DNA of 64,000 nt from Geodermatophilus aquaeductus. Its GTDB lineage: Bacteria; Actinomycetota; Actinomycetes; Mycobacteriales; Geodermatophilaceae. Made by a program: the position numbers and the translations under genes. The stretch's first letter is position 1; each line of letters opens with the position of its first letter. Shown here piece after piece: positions 9,908 to 18,633 of this stretch. The notes below the pieces were generated by a model, which saw nothing but the letters and a program-made list of their open reading frames with translations, did no database searches and was not told the origin of the DNA. Location of the stretch: positions 372,001 to 436,000 of the forward strand of contig NZ_FXTJ01000004.1 in NCBI RefSeq assembly GCF_900182545.1. Direction: 5' to 3'.

Positions 9908-10205
9908 GGTGCACTCCTCCGGGAACGCAGGGACCCTGCTCACCGGTCGGTGAGACGTCCCCGCAGGTCGGTCGGCTCGGTCGTGGGTCAGCGCCTCCGC
10001 GGCAGCACCCCGCCGGTCATCGGCGAGGGCGCGGACGTGCCGCGACCGGCACGGGGAGGCGCATCCCGCTCACCGCCACCCTGTCCGTCCCGCCAGGGCC
10101 CGGACAGGTCGGCCACCGGCGAACCGGGACCGGGTTCCCCTGCCGACGACCGGCAAGAGCGGGGACGGGGGCCCGGGAGGGCGAGCGGCGTTCCCCCGTC
10201 AGTGC
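9908..10205. other. intergenic stretch with weak hairpin
   Basis: No gene supported. An 8-bp stem (10080-10087 with 10101-10108, 13-nt loop) lies downstream of the small cysteine protein gene and could terminate it. Confidence 0.3.
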
Positions 10206-10403
10206 TCACCCGGCGCGGCAGACGCAGCCCCGGTCGAGCGCCCCGGCCAGGGTGGCCCGGCAGAAGCGCAGCGCGATCGCGTCGTGGTCGTCGACTCGGT
10301 GCGGGCACACGCCGCACGCCGGGTCGTCCACGGACGGAGCGGTGGCCCCCGCCGGCCGTTCCGGTCGGCCGGGGCGGGCAGCGGTCGTCGTCGGGACGGG
10401 CAC
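10206..10403 (-). CDS. small cysteine/histidine-rich protein
   Basis: A 65-aa protein from GTG 10403 with GAGGAGG four bases upstream. The C-terminal half concentrates five cysteines plus histidines (CGVCPHRVDDHDAIALRFC, then RGCVCRAG), a likely small metal site or redox knuckle, after a proline/alanine-rich lead. No named family recognised. It sits on the same strand as the DksA-like gene, among stress-type small genes. Confidence 0.65.
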   Translation of the reverse strand: MPVPTTTAARPGRPERPAGATAPSVDDPACGVCPHRVDDHDAIALRFCRATLAGALDRGCVCRAG

Positions 10404-10466
10404 GGGCCCTCCTCGGGCTGGTCGGGGCAGGAGTCGCGGGTGGTCCGGACGGGTGGGGTGAGTGCG

Positions 10467-10649
10467 TCACCAGTTGGCCGGCGGATCGCTGGCGGGGAAG
10501 GACTGCAGCCCCCACTCCTCGACGACGTCGACCGACCGGCGGTCCGGTGCGGCCGCGCGGGGCGCGGGCCCGTCGCCGGGGACGGCCGGGAGGTCCACCA
10601 CCACGAGGGGCGGCGCCGGTACGGGTCTCTGGAGGAGCGTGATCTGCAC
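10467..10649 (-). CDS. 60-aa protein with SFPASDPP C-terminal motif
   Basis: A 60-aa protein from GTG 10649-10647, with AGGGAG upstream. It ends in LQSFPASDPPANW, a tail I know from many unrelated small actinobacterial and proteobacterial proteins of unknown function. The middle is proline/alanine-rich and probably disordered. It is divergent from the CBS gene at 10877. Function unknown; conservation of the tail suggests a docking peptide. Confidence 0.6.
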   Translation of the reverse strand: MQITLLQRPVPAPPLVVVDLPAVPGDGPAPRAAAPDRRSVDVVEEWGLQSFPASDPPANW

Positions 10650-10876
10650 GTCGGTCTCCCTCTCACTGGTCGGGCATCCACTCCGGATGCACCTCCCAGG
10701 GTGCTCGGGGTCGTCGACGCCGCCCACGGCTCCGCCCGGCCGATCCGGAGGCGTGGTGGCTGCCGGTGCCCGGCAACCGGCCGCCGCACGACTCGTCCTG
10801 CGGAGGGCGTCGAGAAGCCGGCGTCCCCGGCGCACCGTCAGGGCTCGAGGAACCCGACAGCGGAGAGGACGACGCG

Positions 10877-11428
10877 ATGACCACCCTGGCCCACCGTGCC
10901 CCGACGGCCATCCCCCGAGCAGGCGCAGCGCCCGGGGAGCGGGAGGCTGCACGCGGCGGCCCGGCTCCTGCCCGGGCACCCGAGCGCCGCGCCAGGACCG
11001 CCGCCGACCTGATGACCCGCTCCCCCGCGACGGTGCAGCAGAACGCCTCCCTGTGGACCGCCTGGGACCTGCTGCAGGCCACGGGCACCCGGCACCTGGT
11101 CGTGGTCGACGACCGCCGCCGCCCGGTCGGGGTGCTCGACGACCGCACGATCGCCCTCGAGTGGCCGCCGGGACCACTGGGCGCGCACCGCACGCCGGTG
11201 CACGCCCTGGTGCGCGGACGTACCCGGCCCCGGGTGCGCGGGGCCGACGACGCGGCGACGGTGGCCCGGACGATGCTCGGTGCGGGGGCCGACGCGGTGC
11301 CCGTGGTCGACCACGACGGGCGGCTGGCCGGCCTCGTCACCCTCTGGCACCTGGCGGGACTGGCCACGTCGGACGGGTGGGGAGGACCGCCGATGCGGTC
11401 CCCGGCCCGGTCGGGGGCCGAGCGGTGA
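10877..11428 (+). CDS. CBS-pair domain protein
   Basis: A 183-aa protein made of a disordered basic lead (1-40) and two CBS motifs (about 43-100 and 108-168), the second with the typical ADAVPVVDHDGRLAGLVTLW. CBS pairs bind adenosyl nucleotides and usually act as cytoplasmic energy sensors; stand-alone CBS proteins are common in hypoxia and stress regulons of actinobacteria. ATG 10877 has a GGAGAGG site. Its stop overlaps a possible GTG start at 11425. Confidence 0.85.
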   Translation: MTTLAHRAPTAIPRAGAAPGEREAARGGPAPARAPERRARTAADLMTRSPATVQQNASLWTAWDLLQATGTRHLVVVDDRRRPVGVLDDRTIALEWPPGPLGAHRTPVHALVRGRTRPRVRGADDAATVARTMLGAGADAVPVVDHDGRLAGLVTLWHLAGLATSDGWGGPPMRSPARSGAER

Positions 11429-11727
11429 GTGCGGTGGGCGCCACCGCGGTGGGCGTGGGCCTGGCCGCCCTGGTCGTCGGCGTGGCGCTGGGACTGGCCG
11501 TCCGGCGCCGTCCGGACCTCCGCGGACCCCGGCCCGCAGGACCCCGGCCCGCAGGACCCCGTCCCGTCCCGTCCCGGACTCCCCGGACCGCTCAGGGTTC
11601 GGGGGGCAGCGGCGTGGCGGGCCAGTCGAGCAGCCGGGCGCCCAGCACCGCCGCGTGCAGCGCGAATCGCTGGTCGGGCCGGGAGACGCGGTGTCCGGTC
11701 AGCTGGGCGACCCGTGCCAGGCGGTAG
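11425..11727 (+). CDS. possible small single-helix membrane protein
   Basis: A 100-aa frame that starts at a GTG inside the CBS stop codon (GTGA overlap). Residues 3-28 form a clean hydrophobic helix followed by RRR, as in tiny membrane proteins, then a PRPAG repeat. The last 45 codons lie antisense to the PucR gene, which is unusual, so this may be fortuitous. No family recognised. Confidence 0.35.
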   Translation: MSAVGATAVGVGLAALVVGVALGLAVRRRPDLRGPRPAGPRPAGPRPVPSRTPRTAQGSGGSGVAGQSSSRAPSTAACSANRWSGRETRCPVSWATRARR

Positions 11728-12818
11728 GTGACCGTGCGGACCGAGACGTGCAGCCCGCGGGCGGCCTCGGTGGCCACCTCCCCGGCGTCGAAGTACGCCT
11801 GCAGGGTCTCCAGCAGCACCTCCGCGCCGCCGCGCACCTGGTCCAGCGGCGTGAGCACGTCGCGCACCAGGTCGACGATGGCCGCCTGGTCACGGCCCAG
11901 CACCCGGTGGACGAGCAGGTCGCGGGAGTGGACGACGTCGGCGTCGAGGCCGAGCCGGTCGGCGACGGTGAGCGCCTCGAGGGCCTCCTCGTAGGAGCGG
12001 GCGACGCCGTAGGCGCCGGGGAAGGCGCGTCCGGCCGCCACACGCCAGCGGCCGGCGAGCCGGCGCCGCTCCAGTGCCTGCTGGAGCGCCGTGCCCACGT
12101 CGACGCCGTCGCGCGGGGCACCCGGGGCGGATCCGCCCGGGACGACGACGACCACGCGGCCGTCCTTGGTGGCCACCAGCACCTCCCGGTCGCCGAAGCG
12201 CTCGACCACCGCACGCTCCAGGGCGATCGCCACACGATCGACCGCGCCGCCGCCGTCGCGCGGTGCGACCAGCGCGACGTGGTGGGGCTTGCCCAGGTCG
12301 ACGCCGAACGGCTCGGCGCGCTCCACCAGCGACGCGACGTCGGCGTCACCGCGCAGCAGGTCGTCGACGAACTCGGCCCGCTGCGCCTCCTCGCGGCGGA
12401 TCATGTCCCGCCGCTCGGACTGGTGCCCGTCGACGAGCACGCCGACGGCGTCGTCGAGCACCCGCAGCACCGCCTCGGCGGCACGGCGGACCTTCTCCGG
12501 GTCCGAGGAGCGCGCCACCACCGGCAGCTGCCGCCACAGCCGCCAGGCCGCGGACAGGTAGAGGTCCACCGCCCGGCGGGCGCCGATCCCCTGCGCGGCC
12601 GCGCGGCGGCCCATCTCGTGGACGGCGTCGAGTTCCCAGGCGTCCGGGCGCCGACCGTTGATCGCGGCGTCGGCCAGCAGCGGCAGGTACTCGCCGAGCA
12701 GGTCCGCCGGCGCGTGGCAGGCCTTCGCCGCGGAGGCCGCGACCGGGGCCAGCCAGTCGTCGGAGGCCGACGGCGTCCCCGGCCGGCCGGGACGCGACCC
12801 GGGCCGGCTGGCGGTCAT
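11592..12818 (-). CDS. PucR/CdaR-type transcriptional regulator
   Basis: A 408-aa regulator with an N-terminal all-helical sensing region (about 20-150), a middle GGDEF-like alpha/beta domain (about 165-290), and a C-terminal PucR HTH (ARGLHVSVRTVTYRLARV, about 355-395). Family members respond to small metabolites and usually act locally. ATG 12818 has GGAGGGG 3-6 bp upstream. No adjacent catabolic operon makes its target clear. Confidence 0.88.
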   Translation of the reverse strand: MTASRPGSRPGRPGTPSASDDWLAPVAASAAKACHAPADLLGEYLPLLADAAINGRRPDAWELDAVHEMGRRAAAQGIGARRAVDLYLSAAWRLWRQLPVVARSSDPEKVRRAAEAVLRVLDDAVGVLVDGHQSERRDMIRREEAQRAEFVDDLLRGDADVASLVERAEPFGVDLGKPHHVALVAPRDGGGAVDRVAIALERAVVERFGDREVLVATKDGRVVVVVPGGSAPGAPRDGVDVGTALQQALERRRLAGRWRVAAGRAFPGAYGVARSYEEALEALTVADRLGLDADVVHSRDLLVHRVLGRDQAAIVDLVRDVLTPLDQVRGGAEVLLETLQAYFDAGEVATEAARGLHVSVRTVTYRLARVAQLTGHRVSRPDQRFALHAAVLGARLLDWPATPLPPEP

Positions 12819-12983
12819 GTCCCCTCCTCACGTCGTTGCCGACGATCGGCAGGCCCAGTCTGCCCCAGCCGGCCGCGGCAGCCGGTGCGCGCCGTCGCCC
12901 TCGACGACCCCGGTGCCCGATCCGGCGGAGAAGTCCTGCCGGCCCGATGAGGCGGCCGGCCGTGGACGACGCGCGGCCGGACG

Positions 12984-13409
12984 TCAGACCCGCCCCTCGC
13001 TCCTCGCCCTGATCCCCTCGGCCTCCGCCGTCAGGTAGCGGTCGGTGAGGCCGCGGTAGAACCGCCCCATCACCCGGCCCACGGGCCCGGCCTGCTCCAC
13101 CGCCAGCGTCACGCGCGTGCCGCCGGCGCCGAGCTCCTCGAGCAGGTGCCGGGCGGTGGTGCGGACGCCCGGGCCGGTGGCCACCCAGGTGAAGGAGCGG
13201 CCCGGCTCGAACTCGGTCACCACGTACTCGGTCGGGGGGATCCGGGGCTGCTCCACCCGGACCCGGGACCCGACGGCGAGCGGCCCGTCGTCGAGGCGGC
13301 GCACCGAGGTCACCGTCGGCGCCCACTCCGGCCACCGCTCGACCTCGCGCAGCACCTCCCAGACCCGCCCGACCGGGGCCGCGACGTCGATCCTCGTGCT
13401 CTGCTCCAC
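12984..13409 (-). CDS. SRPBCC (polyketide cyclase/dehydrase-like) protein
   Basis: A 141-aa START-like helix-grip protein. The opening strand (STRIDVAAPVGRVWEVLREV), the WPEWAPTV turn and the C-terminal long helix after GPVGRVMGRFYRGL match the SRPBCC fold. Such proteins bind hydrophobic ligands; catalysis cannot be inferred. It stands 33 bp from the next gene on the same strand and may be cotranscribed with the XRE regulator. Confidence 0.82.
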   Translation of the reverse strand: MEQSTRIDVAAPVGRVWEVLREVERWPEWAPTVTSVRRLDDGPLAVGSRVRVEQPRIPPTEYVVTEFEPGRSFTWVATGPGVRTTARHLLEELGAGGTRVTLAVEQAGPVGRVMGRFYRGLTDRYLTAEAEGIRARSEGRV

Positions 13410-13442
13410 CGGGTCATCCTGCTCCGGGCGGACCCGATGCGG

Positions 13443-14324
13443 TCAGCGCACGCCGTCGGGAGCGGGGGCCGAGCGGTCCCGGGTGTCCGCCCAGCTGGCG
13501 AGGAAGGTCAGCGCCTGCTCGGAGGCCGAGCCGGGCTCGGCGGTGTAGAGCAGCAGTGCCAGACCCGGGTCGGCGGGCAACTCCATCGTCTCGAACCGCA
13601 GGTCCAGGTCGCCGACGACGGGGTGGCGCAGCCGCTTGGTCCCGGTCAGGTGCAGGCGGACGTCGTGCCGCGCCCAGCGCGCCCGGAACGTCTCGCTGCG
13701 CGTGGACAGCTCGCCGATGAGGTCGGTGAGCACCTTGTCGAACGGGCTGCGGCCGACCTCGGTGCGCATGAGCGCGACGACGTCGTCGACCGCCCGGTCC
13801 CAGTCCGGGTAGAAGTCGGCGCCGCGCGGGTCCAGCAGCAGGAAGCGGGCGGCGTTGGTGCCGACCGGCGAGTCGAACAGCGGCGCGTACAGCGCGCGGC
13901 CGAGCCGGTTGGCCGCCAGGTAGTCCATGCGGGCGTTGCTGACCAGCGCGGGGGCGGTCATCGAGTCGAGGATGCGCTGCACCCCGGGGCGGATCTGCTG
14001 CGGCACCACCGGCCGACGGCCGCCGGCGCTCGCGTTGGCGGCCCGCGCCAGGTCGTAGAGGTGGGCGCGCTCGGCCTCGCTCAGCCGCAGCGCCCGTGCC
14101 AGCGACTCGAGCACGGCCTCGGACACCCCGCGCAGACCGCCCCGCTCGAGCCGGGAGTAGTACTCGACGCTGAGGCCGGCGAGCATCGCCAGCTCCTCGC
14201 GGCGCAGGCCGGGGACCCGCCGCAGCCCGCCGTGGACGGGCAGGCCCGCCTCGGCCGGCGTGATCCGGCCGCGGCGCGTGACGAGGAAGTCGCGCACCTC
14301 GGCGCGCAGCTGGTCGGCGTCCAC
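13443..14324 (-). CDS. XRE-type regulator with MmyB-like ligand domain
   Basis: A 293-aa regulator. The N-terminal helix-turn-helix (about 30-90, VPGLRREELAMLAGLSVEYY) is followed by the MmyB-like domain with LVSNARMDYLAANRLGRALY and FLLLDPRGADFYPDW. Family members repress or activate a divergent dehydrogenase gene. GTG 14324-14322 is chosen because it gives the usual family N-terminus (VDADQLRAEVRDFL). The divergent neighbour is an SDR gene 132 bp away. Confidence 0.88.
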   Translation of the reverse strand: MDADQLRAEVRDFLVTRRGRITPAEAGLPVHGGLRRVPGLRREELAMLAGLSVEYYSRLERGGLRGVSEAVLESLARALRLSEAERAHLYDLARAANASAGGRRPVVPQQIRPGVQRILDSMTAPALVSNARMDYLAANRLGRALYAPLFDSPVGTNAARFLLLDPRGADFYPDWDRAVDDVVALMRTEVGRSPFDKVLTDLIGELSTRSETFRARWARHDVRLHLTGTKRLRHPVVGDLDLRFETMELPADPGLALLLYTAEPGSASEQALTFLASWADTRDRSAPAPDGVR

Positions 14325-14363
14325 GGATCCGACGGTAGGCCGGGCGCGACCCGGGTGGGGTGC

Positions 14364-14387
14364 CCTGTCAGTACACCCGACGACAGG
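14364..14387. promoter_or_regulatory. inverted repeat operator between XRE gene and SDR gene
   Basis: CCTGTC and GACAGG arms are separated by 12 bp, located between the divergent starts at 14324 and 14457. It is a plausible site for the XRE regulator controlling the SDR/aldo-keto reductase pair. Confidence 0.45.
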
Positions 14388-14456
14388 TCCTGCCACGCCC
14401 GCGGGCGCAGGGGTTGTCTCGACGTCGTCCGCCTCCCCGCACACGACGGAGACCCC

Positions 14457-15290
14457 ATGAACACCGCCGTCCAGGTCGTCATCGGCGCCGGCAGCATCGG
14501 GCAGGCCATCGCCCGCCGCACCGGCGCCGGCAAGCACGTGCTGCTCGCCGACTCCAACGAGACCAACCTGCAGAACGCCAAGACCGCGCTGGAGGACGCC
14601 GGCCACACCGTGACCACCCAGGTGGTCGACGTGTCCGACGCCGCGTCGGTGCGGGCCCTGGCGCGGACCGCCGCCGGTCTCGGCGACGTCGTCCAGGTGA
14701 TCAGTACCGCCGGCGTCTCCCCGGTGCAGGCCCCGGCCGAGGCGGTGCTGGCCGTCGACCTCTACGGCACCGCCGTCGTCCTGGAGGAGTTCGGCGAGGT
14801 CATCGCCCCCGGCGGCGCCGGCGTGCACGTCTCCAGCATGGCCGGCCACATGCCCCCGCCGCTGGACCCCGAGACCGCGCACGCCCTCGCCTCCACCCCG
14901 GTCGAGGAGCTGCTCGCGCTGCCGGTCCTCGCACCCGACGCGGTGCCGGACTCCGGCGCCGCCTACGCCATCTCCAAGCAGGCGAACCACCTGCGCGTGC
15001 AGGCCGCCGCCGTGACCTGGGGCGACCGCGGCGCCCGGGTCAACTGCCTCAGCCCCGGGATCATCCTCACCCCGCTCGCCCGCGACGAGATGTCCGGCCC
15101 GGGCGCCGAGGGCTACCGCAGGATGATCGAGGTATCCGCCGCCGGCCGGGTGGGCACCGCCGACGAGGTCGCCACCGCCGCCGCGTTCCTGCTGAGCCCC
15201 GACGCCGGGTTCATCACCGGCACCGACCTGCTCATCGACGGCGGCGTCATCGCCGCCCTGCGCGCCGGCCGCTGGCAGTTCGGCGTCTGA
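14457..15290 (+). CDS. SDR-family oxidoreductase
   Basis: A 277-aa short-chain dehydrogenase. The cofactor loop ([13 protein letters not shown]) is shifted to the extreme N-terminus, followed by an ADSN dinucleotide site. The active-site segment is [14 protein letters not shown] (Tyr and Lys of YxxxK) with a Ser in VHVSSMAG. Strand 6-7 ([11 protein letters not shown]) and the C-terminal [10 protein letters not shown] are canonical. ATG 14457 has GGAG 5-6 bp upstream. The adjacent aldo-keto reductase and divergent XRE regulator suggest a carbonyl detoxification unit. Confidence 0.9.
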   Translation: MNTAVQVVIGAGSIGQAIARRTGAGKHVLLADSNETNLQNAKTALEDAGHTVTTQVVDVSDAASVRALARTAAGLGDVVQVISTAGVSPVQAPAEAVLAVDLYGTAVVLEEFGEVIAPGGAGVHVSSMAGHMPPPLDPETAHALASTPVEELLALPVLAPDAVPDSGAAYAISKQANHLRVQAAAVTWGDRGARVNCLSPGIILTPLARDEMSGPGAEGYRRMIEVSAAGRVGTADEVATAAAFLLSPDAGFITGTDLLIDGGVIAALRAGRWQFGV

Positions 15291-15348
15291 TCCCCGGCCG
15301 ACCCTGCCCACCCCCCCGCCGCCGCCACTCCAGGAGAAGGCTCCGCCC

Positions 15349-16206
15349 ATGTCCCCGCAGATCCCCCAGGTCACCCTGGACAACGGCGTGCCGATGCCGA
15401 TCATCGGCTTCGGCGTCTACCAGATCCCGCCCGAGCAGACCGAGCAGGCCGTCACCGACGCCCTCGCCGCCGGCTACCGCCACATCGACACCGCCGCCGC
15501 CTACGGCAACGAGGAGGCCGTCGGCCGCGCCCTCGCCGCCGGCGGCATCCCGCGCGACGAACTGTTCGTCACCACCAAGCTGTGGGTCTCCGACGCAGGC
15601 GAGAACGCCGCCCGCCGCGCGTTCGAGACGTCGCTGCAGCGCCTCGGCCTCGACCACCTCGACCTCTACCTGATCCACCAGCCGTTCGGCGACTACTACG
15701 GCTCCTGGCGCGCGATGGAGCGGCTCCAGCGCGAGGGCCTCGTCCGGGCCATCGGGGTGTCGAACTTCCACCCCGACCGGCTGGTGGACCTCATCGACCA
15801 CAACGAGGTTCCCCCGGCCGTCAACCAGATCGAGACCCATCCCTTCTTCCAGCGCGCGGACTACCAGGAGCTCATGCGCGAACGGGGCGTGCAGATCGAG
15901 TCCTGGGGCCCCTTCGCCGAGGGCCGCAACGGCCTGTTCACCGACCCGACGCTCAGCGGGATCGGCGCCGCACACGGCCGGTCCGTCGCCCAGGTCGTCC
16001 TGCGCTGGCTGGTCCAGCGCGGCGTCGTCGTCATCCCCAAGTCCGTCCGGCCCGAGCGGATGCGCGAGAACATCGACGTCTTCGACTTCGCGCTGACCGA
16101 CGACGAGATGGCCCGCATCGCGACCCTGGACACCGGCGCCTCGCTGTTCTTCGACCACCGCGACCCCGCCGTCGTCAGCCGGCTCGGCACCCACCGGCTC
16201 GGCTGA
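15349..16206 (+). CDS. aldo/keto reductase
   Basis: A 285-aa (beta/alpha)8 NADPH-dependent reductase with the full catalytic tetrad: Asp47, Tyr52, Lys77 and His110 (LYLIHQPF). The IGVSNF motif and the NADPH-binding [13 protein letters not shown] region are present. Overall it resembles 2,5-diketo-D-gluconate reductases (AKR5-type). It begins 58 bp after the SDR gene with an AGGAGA ribosome site, probably in one transcript. Confidence 0.92.
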   Translation: MSPQIPQVTLDNGVPMPIIGFGVYQIPPEQTEQAVTDALAAGYRHIDTAAAYGNEEAVGRALAAGGIPRDELFVTTKLWVSDAGENAARRAFETSLQRLGLDHLDLYLIHQPFGDYYGSWRAMERLQREGLVRAIGVSNFHPDRLVDLIDHNEVPPAVNQIETHPFFQRADYQELMRERGVQIESWGPFAEGRNGLFTDPTLSGIGAAHGRSVAQVVLRWLVQRGVVVIPKSVRPERMRENIDVFDFALTDDEMARIATLDTGASLFFDHRDPAVVSRLGTHRLG

Positions 16207-16341
16207 CCGGCGCGGGGAAGGGCACGCTCGTCCCAGGACCGTCGACAACCCGACGGCGGCCGCCGGGGTGGCCGGGAAGCGGAGTCGGCCGTCTCCGCGT
16301 GACCCCGGCCGGGCGCCGGCCGGGAGCCTACGATCGGCGCG

Positions 16342-16773
16342 ATGCCTCACCGCTCGCACGCCCAGGCCGCTCTCGGCCAGCAGCTGTACGCCGTGCTCGA
16401 GCAGTGCCGGAAGCCCGAGGTGCTGTGGGCCAAGCTCGCCACGGGCCACTACGACTGGCTCGGCGTGCGGCGCAACGGCAAGTACGTGCTGGGCCGGCCG
16501 CGGCTGTCCGCCGTCGTCCCGGAGGAGCCCGCTTCCCCACCGGACGACGCCCGGCAGCCGCATCGCATCGAGGCCCTGGGGCCGCTGCAGCGGGTCCCGC
16601 GGTGGGAGGCCTACGCCACGGCCGAGGAGGCCCGGGACACCTTCCGCCGTCTCGCGCAGGGGGATCCGATCACCCCGCTGCGGACCTCCGGTGTCTGGCG
16701 GGCGCGCCTGGTCCTCGACGGCCGGCCGGTCGAGGAGCGGCTGGTCGTCCGGCCGCTCCCCCGGCTGCTCTGA
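16342..16773 (+). CDS. hypothetical protein
   Basis: A 143-aa soluble basic protein, with ATG at 16342 but a weak ribosome site. The N-terminus is helical (QAALGQQLYAVLEQC) and the rest mixed, including LWAKLATGHYDWLGVRRNGKYV. No family recognised. GC-rich third positions argue it is coding. It ends just before a strong shared terminator hairpin. Confidence 0.65.
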   Translation: MPHRSHAQAALGQQLYAVLEQCRKPEVLWAKLATGHYDWLGVRRNGKYVLGRPRLSAVVPEEPASPPDDARQPHRIEALGPLQRVPRWEAYATAEEARDTFRRLAQGDPITPLRTSGVWRARLVLDGRPVEERLVVRPLPRLL

Positions 16774-16781
16774 GCCGGCCG

Positions 16782-16828
16782 ACGACGGTGCCCGCCACCC
16801 CGGCGGACAGGGTGGCGGGCACCGTCGT
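16782..16828. terminator. bidirectional terminator hairpin
   Basis: A perfect 19-bp stem (16782-16800 with 16810-16828) and 9-nt loop lies between two convergent genes, the hypothetical gene ending at 16773 and the sugar porter ending at 16853. Confidence 0.85.
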
Positions 16829-16852
16829 TGCTGAGGCCGTTGCTGAGGCGGT

Positions 16853-18310
16853 TCAGCCGCCGCGGACGCTGACGGGGGCCTCCCGGGCGACCTCGGTCAG
16901 GTCGTGCGTCCGGAAGTCGTCCTCGAGCTCCTCGAGCGAACGACCCCGGGTCTCCGGCGCGAACCTCGTGACGAAGACCAGGGAGCCGACGTTGATCAGG
17001 GCGAAGAGCCCGAAGGTCAGGCTGGCACCCAGCGCGGCCACCAGCGGCGGGAACGCGAAGGAGATGGCCGCGTTCACCGTCCACAGCACGAAGACCGCGA
17101 TGCCCATGGCGAACCCGCGGATCGTCATCGGGAAGATCTCCGACAGCAGCAGCCAGACCAGCGTGCCGATGAAGGTCTGCACGAAGAAGACGACGAGCAG
17201 CATCGCGGCCAGGATCAGGTAGCTCCGGAACGACGACTCCGGGAGCAGGAAGGACAGGCCGAGCACGGCGTGCCCGGCCGCGACCCCGGTGAACCCGGTG
17301 ATCAGGAGCGGCCGGCGGTTGTGCCGGCCGATGAGGACGATCCCCAGGATCGTGCCGATGATGGCGACGACGCCGACGGTGATCGTGAGGATGAGCGACG
17401 CGCTCGCCCCCAGGCCGGTCGACTCGAGGATGGTCGGTGCGTAGTAGTTGACCGTGTTGATGCCGGTCGCCTGCTGCACCGTCGCCAGCCCGCACCCCAG
17501 CCACAGGATCCGCCGCATCCAGGGGAAGGCCCGCAGGTCGCGCAGGGCCGCTCCCTTGTCCTCGGAGGTGTCCCGCTTGGCGTGCTCGGCGATGACGTTG
17601 TACTCCTCGGCCGCCTCGGCCGGGTCCCTGCTCAGGTTGAGCACGCGCCGGGTCTCCTCGTACCGCCCGCGCACGGCGTACCAGCGCGGCGAGTCCGGCA
17701 GGAAGAACATCCCGACGAACAGGGCGATCGCGGGGATCGTGGCGATGCCCAGCATCCACCGCCAGACGTTGGCGTCCTCGATGACGGCGTCCAGCGCCGC
17801 GTTCATCGCGAAGGCGAGGAACTGGCCGGTCACGATCATCAGCTCGTTGATGGTGACCATGCGGCCGCGGCGGTCGGCCGGTGCCATCTCGGCGAGGTAG
17901 AGCGGGCACGTCACCGCCGCGGCACCGACGCCGAAGCCCAGCAGGATCCGCCCCGTGGTCATGACCGCCACGTTCGGCGCCAGCGCGCAGATGAGGGCGC
18001 CGAAGAGGAACAGGCCGGCGCAGACGAGCAGGCTGCCCTTGCGGCCGAGCTTGTCGGCCAGCTTGCCGCCGAGCAGGGCGCCGAACGCCGCGCCGGGGAA
18101 CAGCAGCGAGCTGACGACCACGGCCTCGGTGAAGGTGGTGAGGGCGAGGTCGTCCTTCATGTACAGCAGCGCACCGGAGATGACCCCGGTGTCGTACCCG
18201 AACAGCAGACCTCCGAGCGTGGAGATCACCGTCAGCTTGACCAGGAACCGGTTGTGGGCGGGTGATCGCTGCACCGTGCTGGGCGTCCCGGAGGACGAGT
18301 GGATCGACAT
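16853..18310 (-). CDS. sugar porter MFS (probable inositol/sugar:H+ symporter)
   Basis: A 485-aa, 12-helix sugar porter. Diagnostic motifs are GGLLFGYDTGVISGAL in helix 1, DKLGRK in loop 2-3, PDSPRWY after helix 6, QQATGINTVNYY in helix 7 and PETRGRSLEELE at the C-terminus. These match the IolT/GalP group, and the nearby inositol operon makes myo-inositol a reasonable substrate, but no copy of the iol operator was found upstream. ATG 18310-18308 was chosen, with a GAAAGAG site. Confidence 0.9.
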   Translation of the reverse strand: MSIHSSSGTPSTVQRSPAHNRFLVKLTVISTLGGLLFGYDTGVISGALLYMKDDLALTTFTEAVVVSSLLFPGAAFGALLGGKLADKLGRKGSLLVCAGLFLFGALICALAPNVAVMTTGRILLGFGVGAAAVTCPLYLAEMAPADRRGRMVTINELMIVTGQFLAFAMNAALDAVIEDANVWRWMLGIATIPAIALFVGMFFLPDSPRWYAVRGRYEETRRVLNLSRDPAEAAEEYNVIAEHAKRDTSEDKGAALRDLRAFPWMRRILWLGCGLATVQQATGINTVNYYAPTILESTGLGASASLILTITVGVVAIIGTILGIVLIGRHNRRPLLITGFTGVAAGHAVLGLSFLLPESSFRSYLILAAMLLVVFFVQTFIGTLVWLLLSEIFPMTIRGFAMGIAVFVLWTVNAAISFAFPPLVAALGASLTFGLFALINVGSLVFVTRFAPETRGRSLEELEDDFRTHDLTEVAREAPVSVRGG

Positions 18311-18633
18311 GTGCCGCTCTTTCGGGGAGGAGGCCGTCAGGGCCCCGGGTGGAGGTGGCATGTGGGTGGTCGCGGCTCCCCCTCGGGACGGGGGTGCCGG
18401 TCCTGCGGACGCCGGGTCCGCGCGCACGGGTCGGGAGGTCGGGGCGGCACGGGAGCGGGATCCCGGCCGCGCGGCCGACCGCACGGGGCGCGTCGGCGGA
18501 CCTGGGTCCACGGCCGGGAGGCCGGGGCACCGGCGGGTGCGGAGCGGACCCGTGGGACGCGCGGGGTCAGGGCGCGGGGCGGTGGTCGGCGAGCCGGACG
18601 ACGCCCTGGGCCGGCGTCCCGGAGGATCGGTAC
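18311..18633. other. intergenic promoter region
   Basis: About 320 bp between the divergent sugar porter and FUSC-like genes. It presumably holds both promoters. No palindrome, operator copy or coding frame could be supported. Confidence 0.4.

Noticed and set aside
15582-17222. 546-aa plus-strand frame across the aldo-keto reductase and sugar porter
   Set aside because: It crosses a strong terminator hairpin and two real genes in other frames; low-complexity translation.
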